Assembly: GCA_040400005.1 (NCBI GenBank)
Contig: JBBARC010000012.1
Coordinates: 1 to 64,000 of the forward strand
Origin: JBBARC01 sp040400005
GTDB taxonomy: Bacteria; Pseudomonadota; Alphaproteobacteria; Acetobacterales; Acetobacteraceae
Reading direction: 5' to 3'
Length of the DNA: 64,000 nucleotides
Shown one piece after another: positions 56,913-64,000 of this stretch (positions are counted from its first letter, which is position 1; each line of letters starts with the position of its first letter). A program made the position numbers and the translations under genes. The notes below the pieces were generated by a model that was not told where the DNA came from, made no database searches, and saw only the letters and a program-made list of their open reading frames with translations.

Positions 56913-58101
56913 TATGGTTGCGGCCAATATCTTTAGCTTCATACAAAAGCCGGTCGGCCAGGGCGAACAGATCATTATGGGTAAGGCCGCCCTGGGGCAG
57001 GCCCGTTGCGATGCCGATGCTGACCGTCAGATACGGCCCCAGCGGTGACGATGGATGGGCAATGGCGGCGGTTTGCAAGGTGGCGACCAGCCGATCGGCC
57101 ATGGCGCGCCCGCCAGCCGCATCGGTGCCGGGCAGCAAACAGGCAAACTCCTCACCGCCAATGCGCGCCAAAACATCGCCTGGGCGGCTGAGGCAGGGCA
57201 GCAGGGTTTGCGCCAGATCACGTAAACAATGATCGCCGGCAACATGGCCGAGCGCATCGTTAAAGCGTTTGAAAAAATCGATATCGAGCAAAATCAGGCA
57301 AACCGGCAGTTGGTTGCGCCCGCCGCGCGCCCATTCATCGGCCAGGCGCGTTTCGAATTGGCGCCGGTTGGCAATGCCCGTTAGCGGATCGTGCAGCGCC
57401 ATGTGTTGCAGGGTTTGGCGTTGCGCGTAGCCCTGGCGCAGCTGCCGGCGCAGGTTTTGCGTGCTGCCGATGCAGGCGGCGTTGGTCAGCGCGGTCCAAA
57501 CAATCAGGCTGGGCAGGCCCGCCGGTATGGCGTGCGGGGTTTGCATGCTGGCAGCGATGGTCAGCGCTGATAGGCTAAGCATCAGCGCCAGATGCCACCA
57601 AAAACGCAACGGCAGGCCAGCCCACAGCAAAATAATCGGGCCCAGCACCACCTCGTTCCCCACCGGAAATAGCGGGTCGGGGTGGCTAATCAGCCAGATG
57701 CGCGTGCCACCCCAGATCAGCCCGACGACTAAAGCCAGGCGTTCGATTTTGGCCGGGGTCAGCGTGCCGGCATATAAAAGTGTTAATGTTATGCCGACGG
57801 TGATCAGCAGTGCCAGGCGAAACAGCAGCAGGCCGGTGAGCGGCGTGCCGGTCCACAGTGGCGAGACCAGATCGACCAGCCCATTGCCGGCGATCAGGGC
57901 CAGGGTGATCAGGCTGAGAACGGCCAGGCGGCGGCGGTTTTCAAACCGCATGGCGTGCATAAAACTGGCTTCCAGGGCGGTATCGGCAAAGCGGCCGCTT
58001 AGCCTGGCGATGCGCACAGCGCTGCGGGCGGCACGATTTGCATCGTTTCGCGCGGTATTTTGCGCCTGGGGCGCAAGCTCGGTTGGGCTGGGCCGTGTCA
58101 T
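56815..58101 (-). CDS. membrane-bound diguanylate cyclase (GGDEF domain)
   Basis: This 428-residue protein has an N-terminal cytoplasmic stretch, about five to six membrane helices (about residues 55-215) and a C-terminal GGDEF domain (about 235-405). The domain has HDPLTGIANRRQFETRL, LDIDFFKRFND, active motif GGEEF and, five residues before it, the product-inhibition site RPGD. It should make cyclic di-GMP and be feedback-limited. The membrane part may sense an unknown signal. ATG 58101 is preferred to TTG 58116. Its 3' end overlaps the convergent gene by 98 bases. Confidence 0.92.
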   Translation of the reverse strand: MTRPSPTELAPQAQNTARNDANRAARSAVRIARLSGRFADTALEASFMHAMRFENRRRLAVLSLITLALIAGNGLVDLVSPLWTGTPLTGLLLFRLALLITVGITLTLLYAGTLTPAKIERLALVVGLIWGGTRIWLISHPDPLFPVGNEVVLGPIILLWAGLPLRFWWHLALMLSLSALTIAASMQTPHAIPAGLPSLIVWTALTNAACIGSTQNLRRQLRQGYAQRQTLQHMALHDPLTGIANRRQFETRLADEWARGGRNQLPVCLILLDIDFFKRFNDALGHVAGDHCLRDLAQTLLPCLSRPGDVLARIGGEEFACLLPGTDAAGGRAMADRLVATLQTAAIAHPSSPLGPYLTVSIGIATGLPQGGLTHNDLFALADRLLYEAKDIGRNHIKAAVLVATPAADLAAPRGAVRADPAPSLPSA

Positions 58102-58187
58102 GTTGATGATGAACAATGCCGTGTGCGTGGCGTCAACGGAAGGGCAAACTAAACGGCTCGCGGCGCTTTAAAGGCTGGGCCCGCCAG

Positions 58188-58215
58188 AAAGGGTTGGATT
58201 GAAAGGGTTGGATTG
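58188..58215. repeat. 14-bp tandem duplication
   Basis: AAAGGGTTGGATTG occurs at 58188-58201 and 58202-58215, followed by a divergent third unit AAAGGCTTGCGAAG. It lies in the 200-base space between the divergent GGDEF and ppx genes, close to where promoters would be. Confidence 0.88.
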
Positions 58216-58302
58216 AAAGGCTTGCGAAGATGACACTTGCCTGATGCCCCCCAGCCGCCGAGTATGGAAGTTGGTAACATTTTCGCGAAGGATGGAGGTG
58301 CC

Positions 58303-59364
58303 ATGGACAACAACATTGCAGCGCCACCACCCGATCCGCTGGCTTTTGCGGCAGCCGCCCCCGCCTATGCGGCGCTCGACCTGGGCACCAATAATTGCCG
58401 GCTGCTGATCGGCACCCCGGCCGGCGACGGGTTTCGTGTGCTGGATAGTTTTTCCCGCATCGTGCGCCTGGGCGAAGGGCTGCACAGCACCGGCAGCCTG
58501 GCCGAGGACGCGATGGACCGCGCCCTGCACGCCCTGCACGCCTGCGCCCAACGCCTGCGCCGCCGCCCGGTGCACGCGGTGCGCGCCATTGCCACCGAAG
58601 CCTGCCGCCGGGCGCTGAATGGCGGCCCCTTTCTGGATCGCGTGCGGCGCGAAACCGGCATAAATTTCAACGTGATCGGCACCCGTGAAGAAGCCGAGCT
58701 GGCGCTGGAAAGCTGCGCCCCGTTGCTGCGCGGGGCGGGGCGGCGAGCCCTGCTGTTTGATATTGGCGGCGGATCAACCGAGCTCGCTTGGGTGCGGCTG
58801 GGCGGCACGGCCCGGCCGCCCGAACTGATCGGCTACGTTAGCCTGCCGGTGGGGGTAGTGACCCTGGCCGAACGCTTTGGTGAGGCCTGCTTTACCGCCG
58901 ATGGCTACGCCGCCATGGTGGCCGATGTCGCCGACCGGCTGTGGCATTTTGAAACCGTGCACTGCATCGCCCACGAAGTGCGCAATGGCGGGGTGCGGCT
59001 GGTTGGCACCAGCGGCACGGTTACCACCTTGGCCGGCGTCGCCTTGGGGCTGGCCCGCTACCGCCGCCCGGCAGTGGACGGGATCGAACTGGATGCCGAA
59101 GCAACCGAAGCCGCCTTGCAGCAATTACGCAGCCTAGGCCGCGCCGGCCTCACCCGCCACCCTTGCGTCGGCCCGGACCGTGCCGATTTCGTGCTGCCCG
59201 GCTGCGCCATTTTTGATGCCATCCGCAGCCTGTGGCCCACGGGCGGCGTGATTGTGGCAGATCGCGGTCTGCGCGAAGGTATGTTACTACGCATGATGCG
59301 CGAACACCCGCGCACCCCCCAACACGGCCGCCGGGCGCCTGCGGTTTATGCCCAGCACCGCTAA
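58303..59364 (+). CDS. ppx: exopolyphosphatase/guanosine pentaphosphatase family protein
   Basis: This 353-residue protein of the Ppx/GppA family has an actin-like ATPase fold that removes phosphate from polyphosphate or pppGpp. Marks are ALDLGTNNCRLLI near residue 25, AIATEACRRALNG, GTREEAELALE, LLFDIGGGSTELAWV and VGTSGTVTTLAGV. GGAGG five bases before ATG 58303 sets the start. Ppx followed by the 23S rRNA methylase rlmE is a common alphaproteobacterial pair, as here. It is the short, single-module form without the C-terminal HD-like domain. Confidence 0.92.
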   Translation: MDNNIAAPPPDPLAFAAAAPAYAALDLGTNNCRLLIGTPAGDGFRVLDSFSRIVRLGEGLHSTGSLAEDAMDRALHALHACAQRLRRRPVHAVRAIATEACRRALNGGPFLDRVRRETGINFNVIGTREEAELALESCAPLLRGAGRRALLFDIGGGSTELAWVRLGGTARPPELIGYVSLPVGVVTLAERFGEACFTADGYAAMVADVADRLWHFETVHCIAHEVRNGGVRLVGTSGTVTTLAGVALGLARYRRPAVDGIELDAEATEAALQQLRSLGRAGLTRHPCVGPDRADFVLPGCAIFDAIRSLWPTGGVIVADRGLREGMLLRMMREHPRTPQHGRRAPAVYAQHR

Positions 59365-59446
59365 GGGCCGCGCGTGCCCGCCGGGCGATGGCCAGGAATT
59401 TAAATGAGATACCAGATGATACAAACCGCCCGAAGCTTGCGCCGCC

Positions 59447-60151
59447 ATGGCCAATGACCGCAAACCCGGCGATGCAAAGCCTGCACCCGTGGCGGTGCGC
59501 CGCAACCTGGCGGTCACTTTAAAACGCAGCCTGGGCCGCACCACGGCGCAGCAAAAATGGCTGATCCGCCAGCTAAACGACCCCTACGTGGTGGCCGCCA
59601 AACGGGCCGGCTACCGGTCCCGCGCCGCGTTCAAACTCATCGAGCTGGATGACCGTTTCGGCCTGATCAAAAAAGGCGCCCGGGTCGTGGATTTGGGCGC
59701 CGCCCCCGGCGGGTGGAGCCAGGTGGCCATCGAACGCACCGCGGCATCGGTGGTGGGGATCGATCTGCTGGCGGTGGAACCAGTCAGTGGCGCGCGCTTT
59801 ATCGAAGGCGATTTCAACGACCCCGACATGCCCGCCCGCCTAGCCGCGATGCTGGGCGGCAAGGCTGATTTGGTGCTGTCGGACATGGCCCCCAACACAA
59901 CGGGCCATAATGCCACCGACCATCTGCGCATCATGCTGCTGGCCGAACTGGCGCTGGATTTTGCCATCAACGTGCTCAACCCCGGCGGTGCATTTGTTGC
60001 CAAACTGTTTCAAGGCGGCGCTGCCCGTGAAATGCTGACGCCGCTCAAACAGCGGTTTACCACGGTGAAACACGCAAAGCCGCCGGCTAGCCGCAAGGAT
60101 AGCAGCGAGCTTTATGTGATCGCCCAAGGGTTTAAGGGAAGCGAAGGCTAA
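59447..60151 (+). CDS. rlmE: 23S rRNA 2'-O-methyltransferase RlmE (FtsJ)
   Basis: This 234-residue enzyme methylates U2552 of 23S rRNA late in 50S assembly. The K-D-K-E catalytic set is visible: Lys in SRAAFKLIELDDRF, Asp in LVLSDMAPNTTGH, Lys in VAKLFQGG and Glu in SSELYVIAQGFKG. SAM motif I is VVDLGAAPGGWSQVA. The N-terminal ~35 residues are a basic extension seen in alphaproteobacterial members. It lies 82 bases after ppx. Confidence 0.95.
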   Translation: MANDRKPGDAKPAPVAVRRNLAVTLKRSLGRTTAQQKWLIRQLNDPYVVAAKRAGYRSRAAFKLIELDDRFGLIKKGARVVDLGAAPGGWSQVAIERTAASVVGIDLLAVEPVSGARFIEGDFNDPDMPARLAAMLGGKADLVLSDMAPNTTGHNATDHLRIMLLAELALDFAINVLNPGGAFVAKLFQGGAAREMLTPLKQRFTTVKHAKPPASRKDSSELYVIAQGFKGSEG

Positions 60152-60241
60152 GACAAGAAAAGGCTGGTGGGGCCCCACGCGAAGGCGTGCCTGCGCACGA
60201 GGCCGCCCCCCCAGGCCCCCTGCATTTTTTGGGGATTTGTA

Positions 60242-63200
60242 ATGACTGTGGTGCCATCCCTATTTCGTCCGGACTACGCGCCGGATGATGTGGCTTTGGC
60301 GCGTGACCTGCTGGCGCGCGCTGAACTATCGCCTGGCCGCGAAGCGCGCATTGATACAGAAGCAAGCGCCCTGATCGGCGCCATCCGCGCACGTGCCGCC
60401 GGCATGGGCGGCATTGATGCGTTGCTGCGCGAATACTCCCTGACCACGCCAGAAGGTTTGGCGCTGATGGTGCTGGCCGAAGCGTTGTTGCGGGTGCCTG
60501 ATGATGCAACGGCCGACCGGCTGATTGAAGATAAATTGGGCCAGGGCGATTTTGCCGCCAAAATCGTTGCTGGCGACAGCATACTGGTGAACGCCTCGGC
60601 CTGGGCGCTGGGGCTGTCGGCGCGAATAATTGGGCCGCGCGATACACCCGAAACGATTTTGCACGGCATTGTGCGTAGGCTCGGCCAGCCTACCGTGCGC
60701 GCCGCTTTGCGCCAGGCCATGCGGGTGATGGGCGGGCATTTTGTTCTCGGCCAAACCATCGATGCCGCCCTCACCCGGGCCGCCAGTCGGGCAGGGCGGG
60801 TGTACCGCTACAGTTTCGATATGCTGGGTGAAGGGGCGCGCACCGCCGATGATGCCGCACGCTATTTTGCCAGCTATGCGGCATCGATCGATGCCATCGG
60901 CCGAGCCGCCGGCACCACCAAGCTGCCCGAACGGCCAGGCATATCGGTTAAACTTTCTGCCCTGCACCCGCGCTATAACGCGCAATCGGCGGCCCAGGTG
61001 ATGGCCGATCTGGTGCCCCGCGTGCAAATCCTGGTGCGCCAGGCGGCAGCGTTGGATTTGAATTTTACCATCGACGCCGAAGAAGCCGACCGGTTAGAAA
61101 TCTCGCTCGATGTGTTTGCAGTTTTGGCCGCAGACCCGCAGCTTGCCGGCTGGCAAGGGTTTGGCCTGGCGGTACAGGCTTATGGCAAACGGGCGGGTGC
61201 AGTGATCGATTACGTGGCGCAGATTGCAGCTTTCCATGATCGGCAGTTTATGGTGCGCCTGGTGAAAGGGGCATACTGGGAAACCGAAATTAAGCGCGCC
61301 CAGGAAGCAGGTCTAGCCGATTATCCGGTGTTTACCCGCAAAAGCATGACCGACCTAAATTATCTCGCTTGCGCCGAAAAACTGCTGGGGCTGCGCGGCC
61401 GCCTATATCCGCAATTCGCCACCCACAATGCCTTGACCGTTGCCAGTATTTTGGAAAATGCCGGCGGCACTGGCGGTTATGAATTTCAACGCCTGCACGG
61501 CATGGGCGATGCGCTGTACGATGCGCTGTTAGAACGCCATCCTGGTATCGGCGTGCGCACTTACGCACCGGTCGGCCAGCATCGTGATTTATTGGCTTAT
61601 CTGGTGCGCCGCCTGCTGGAAAACGGCGCCAATTCATCATTCGTGTCGATCGCCGCCGATGCTACCGTGCCGATAACTGTGTTGCTGCGCCGGCCCGAAG
61701 CTGTGATTGCCACAGCAGCCCAAGCGCGCAACCGCCAGATACCGTTACCCAGGCAGATGTTTGGCAAGCGGCGCAATTCGCCCGGAGTTTTTTTTGGTAG
61801 TGCAACCGATAGGGCCGCTTTGTGTGCAGGTGTTGCCGGCGCGCAAGATTTGGCTCAGGCGGCACCGCTGGTGGATGGGCTAAATTTGCCTGGGCCCCCG
61901 CGCGATGTCGTCTCCCCCACCGACGGCGCAACCGTGGTGGGTAGCATGATCGCCGCAACGCCGGCGCAAGCGCTGGCCGCCATGGCAGTTGCGCGCAAAA
62001 ACTTTGCCGCCTGGGATCGCACCCCGGCCGCCGATCGCGCCGCCATTTTGGAACGTGCCGCCGACCTGCTGGTGGAAAACCAGCATCGCATGTTGGCGTT
62101 GCTGGCGCTGGAGGCTGGCAAAACGCTGGAGGATGGCGTTGCCGAATGGCGCGAGGCGGTCGATTTTTTGCGCTATTATGCTGCGGGTTGCCGGCAACAT
62201 TTTGCCAATTTTGAAATTTTGCCTGGCCCGGTGGGTGAAACTAATAGTTTGCGCTATCGCGGGCGGGGCGTGTTTGTGTGTATTTCGCCGTGGAATTTTC
62301 CACTGGCGATTTTTGCGGGCCAGATTGCCGCGGCTTTGGCCGCCGGCAATAGCGTGGTGGCCAAACCGGCGCCGCAAACGCCCTTGGTAGCAGCGGCGAT
62401 GGTTGCCATTTTGCATAAAGCCGGGGTGCCGCCCGGTGTGCTAAATCTGCTGCCCGGCGATGCGGCCCTGGGGGCGGCCATTATGACCCACCCGCACGTG
62501 GCGGGCGTTGCTTTTACCGGGTCCACCCAGGCGGCTTGGGCGATTAATCGCACACTTGCCGCCAAAGATGGCCCGATTGTGCCGCTGATCGCCGAAACCG
62601 GTGGTATTAATGCGATGATTGTGGATGCCACCGCCTTGCCCGAACAGGTGGTGGATGATGCGGTGCTCAGTGCGTTTCGCAGTGCCGGCCAGCGCTGTTC
62701 CGCTTTGCGTCTGCTGCTGGTGCAGGATGATGTCGCCGATCATATCATTACCATGCTGGCCGGGGCGGCGGCTGAGTTGCGCCTGGGCGATCCGCAAGAT
62801 TTAGCGACCGATATTGGCCCGGTGATCGACCGTGCTGCCCAATACAAACTGCAAACCTATGTGCAAAACCTGCCGTCAACAGCGCGCCTGCATTATGCCG
62901 GTGTCGCGCCGGGCACAGGTTTTTTCATCGCCCCCCACATCATTGAAATTGCCGATGCGGCCGATCTGACCCAGGAAATTTTTGGCCCCATTCTGCATGT
63001 TGCGCGCTATGCAGCTTGCGATCGGGATGCGGTTTTGGATAAAATTGCCGCCACGGGGTATGGCCTGACCTTGGGCATTCACACACGAATTGATGGCGCG
63101 GCGGAGGCCATTGCCGCGCGGCTACCAGTTGGCAATGTCTATGTTAACCGCAACATGATCGGCGCCGTGGTGGGTGTGCAGCCGTTTGGCGGATCGGGTT

Positions 63201-63325
63201 TATCGGGCACTGGGCCCAAAGCCGGCGGGCCGGATTATCTGCGGCGGTTTGCTGTGGAACAAGTGGTCTCGGTGAACACGGCGGCGGCTGGTGGTAATGC
63301 GGCGTTGCTGGCAGCGGATGAGTAG
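60242..63325 (+). CDS. putA: bifunctional proline dehydrogenase / P5C dehydrogenase PutA
   Basis: This 1027-residue bifunctional enzyme oxidises proline to glutamate at the membrane. The N-terminal FAD proline dehydrogenase barrel (about residues 70-450) has SVKLSALHPRY, NFTIDAEEADRLEISLDVF and MVRLVKGAYWETEIKRAQEAG. The C-terminal aldehyde dehydrogenase (about 540-1010) has FVCISPWNFPLAIFAGQIAAALAAGN, VAFTGSTQAAW, LIAETGGINAMIVD and the catalytic Cys in SAGQRCSALR. The ribbon-helix-helix DNA-binding domain of enterobacterial PutA is missing, so it cannot repress its own gene. It ends in a shortened C-terminal domain. Confidence 0.96.
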   Translation: MTVVPSLFRPDYAPDDVALARDLLARAELSPGREARIDTEASALIGAIRARAAGMGGIDALLREYSLTTPEGLALMVLAEALLRVPDDATADRLIEDKLGQGDFAAKIVAGDSILVNASAWALGLSARIIGPRDTPETILHGIVRRLGQPTVRAALRQAMRVMGGHFVLGQTIDAALTRAASRAGRVYRYSFDMLGEGARTADDAARYFASYAASIDAIGRAAGTTKLPERPGISVKLSALHPRYNAQSAAQVMADLVPRVQILVRQAAALDLNFTIDAEEADRLEISLDVFAVLAADPQLAGWQGFGLAVQAYGKRAGAVIDYVAQIAAFHDRQFMVRLVKGAYWETEIKRAQEAGLADYPVFTRKSMTDLNYLACAEKLLGLRGRLYPQFATHNALTVASILENAGGTGGYEFQRLHGMGDALYDALLERHPGIGVRTYAPVGQHRDLLAYLVRRLLENGANSSFVSIAADATVPITVLLRRPEAVIATAAQARNRQIPLPRQMFGKRRNSPGVFFGSATDRAALCAGVAGAQDLAQAAPLVDGLNLPGPPRDVVSPTDGATVVGSMIAATPAQALAAMAVARKNFAAWDRTPAADRAAILERAADLLVENQHRMLALLALEAGKTLEDGVAEWREAVDFLRYYAAGCRQHFANFEILPGPVGETNSLRYRGRGVFVCISPWNFPLAIFAGQIAAALAAGNSVVAKPAPQTPLVAAAMVAILHKAGVPPGVLNLLPGDAALGAAIMTHPHVAGVAFTGSTQAAWAINRTLAAKDGPIVPLIAETGGINAMIVDATALPEQVVDDAVLSAFRSAGQRCSALRLLLVQDDVADHIITMLAGAAAELRLGDPQDLATDIGPVIDRAAQYKLQTYVQNLPSTARLHYAGVAPGTGFFIAPHIIEIADAADLTQEIFGPILHVARYAACDRDAVLDKIAATGYGLTLGIHTRIDGAAEAIAARLPVGNVYVNRNMIGAVVGVQPFGGSGLSGTGPKAGGPDYLRRFAVEQVVSVNTAAAGGNAALLAADE

Positions 63326-63349
63326 GGCATTGGCGTTTTGCCCATACCC

Positions 63350-64000
63350 TTACAGCCCATACGGTGCATACGGCCCCAAAATAAGCTGCTCATGCACACC
63401 GATACCGGTGCTCACCGTGCCATCGCGGGCGGTGCGCTCGGCGCGGCAAATCATTTGCACGTGTAAATTTTCGATGCTGGTATGGTCGATGCCGGCCAAA
63501 GAAATATCTTCGCGCGCCACCACCAGCTCGCCTTTGTAACCACCATGCGGCCAGGCCGAACCGACATAGCCGATGCCACGCATTAAAAATGTCGCAATCG
63601 GGGTAAGGGTAATACTGTGCCCCAGAGCGCCCAGATCAAGCACCGCCGATTTGGCAATGCGCGCATCCGGCGCCAAGTTTAGGGTTAGGTTTGCCGTGTC
63701 GGTATGGCTACCGCCACCCAACCCTTTGCTATTGGGCCCCGCACCATCGGGGCATAACACGGCGCGGGTGTTCCAGGCTTGCCCGGTAGAATCCGCATTG
63801 ATGTGAAAAAACACGCTGTCGCCAGCAAAATTCAGCGGCACCCATTGCCAGAAAAAACCGGGGATAATCGGCGGCGCGAACGGTTGCGTGTCGCCCGCCC
63901 CAATCGGGCGCACGCCCCACGATCGATCGCGCGTGCCCAGTGCCCCTGCCGGCAGGTGTGTCACGCGGCCATCGATGCTGATCTGGCCTTGCCAATGGCC
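63350..64000 (-). CDS. partial protein, possibly lipocalin-like (AttH/CrtC superfamily)
   Basis: The frame is open to the window edge and ends at TAA 63350, giving the last 216 residues. Visible features are GTRDRSWGVRPIG, PGFFWQWVPLNFAGDSVFFHINADSTGQAWN, HGGYKGELVVAREDISLAGID and an end in GPYAPYGL. The RDxSWGxRP turn followed by W- and F-rich strands recalls the AttH/hydroxyneurosporene-hydratase-like beta-barrel proteins of unknown substrate. That is a weak resemblance. It is convergent with putA, 24 bases from its stop. Confidence 0.55.
   Translation of the reverse strand, partial: GHWQGQISIDGRVTHLPAGALGTRDRSWGVRPIGAGDTQPFAPPIIPGFFWQWVPLNFAGDSVFFHINADSTGQAWNTRAVLCPDGAGPNSKGLGGGSHTDTANLTLNLAPDARIAKSAVLDLGALGHSITLTPIATFLMRGIGYVGSAWPHGGYKGELVVAREDISLAGIDHTSIENLHVQMICRAERTARDGTVSTGIGVHEQLILGPYAPYGL

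Overview
The window looks like chromosomal DNA of a GC-rich alphaproteobacterium. Supporting signs are the ctaC-ctaD-ctaB-coxF-ctaE-DUF983-surf1 order, an NDUFS4-like complex I accessory subunit, pdxJ and pdxA, the ppx-rlmE pair, a tamA-tamB pair and an rfb cluster. Acetobacteraceae (Rhodospirillales) is my best guess. It rests partly on memory that AT-rich hairpin repeats like those here, which give spurious 'KKKKQKDF' peptides, are common in that family. I could not run a search.

Layout. 1-1.7 kb: the stump of a restriction-endonuclease-like gene, a small unknown gene, tRNA-Pro(TGG), the complex I subunit and tRNA-Arg(TCT), whose 3' end is copied four more times in tandem. 1.7-7.3 kb: DUF1223 and YceI proteins, then a zinc region (zur, a vapBC toxin-antitoxin pair, znuA-znuC-znuB). 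7.5-12.4 kb: class II aldolase, lytic transglycosylase, dapA, smpB and a SemiSWEET transporter. 12.4-19.1 kb: tamB, tamA and a pmtA-like methyltransferase. 19.4-25.7 kb: the aa3 cytochrome c oxidase operon, which lacks ctaG/cox11, followed by a DUF192 protein. 25.7-30.5 kb: hydrolase and SDR genes divergent from a TetR regulator, then the amtB-glnK ammonium module. 30.5-40 kb: a UbiH-type hydroxylase, the dTDP-L-rhamnose genes rfbB-rfbA-rfbC-rfbD with a glycosyltransferase, and a divergent 1001-residue double glycosyltransferase. 39.7-47 kb: nudC, a small lipoprotein, an OmpA-like gene with recQ, and cydD-cydC. 47-51.3 kb: DUF1254/DUF1214 proteins, a sulfatase, a gene broken by one stop codon, and a REP-associated tyrosine transposase flanked by inverted REPs. 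51.3-64 kb: pdxA-pdxJ, a PLP-dependent ornithine-type decarboxylase, a YihY membrane protein, a GGDEF protein, ppx-rlmE, putA and a partial gene at the edge.

The gene content is mostly housekeeping. The unexplained structure lies between genes. A family of AT-rich hairpin elements occurs at ten sites, as single arms or as inverted pairs around a GC-rich core, and its arms show compensatory base changes. There is a ~220-bp inverted repeat downstream of amtB. At least eight loci carry short tandem duplications with 9-22-bp units; these affect a tRNA 3' end, a stop codon, a signal peptide and a sigma-54-like promoter. Starts were chosen from signal peptides, ribosome binding sites, overlaps with the upstream stop, and usual family length.
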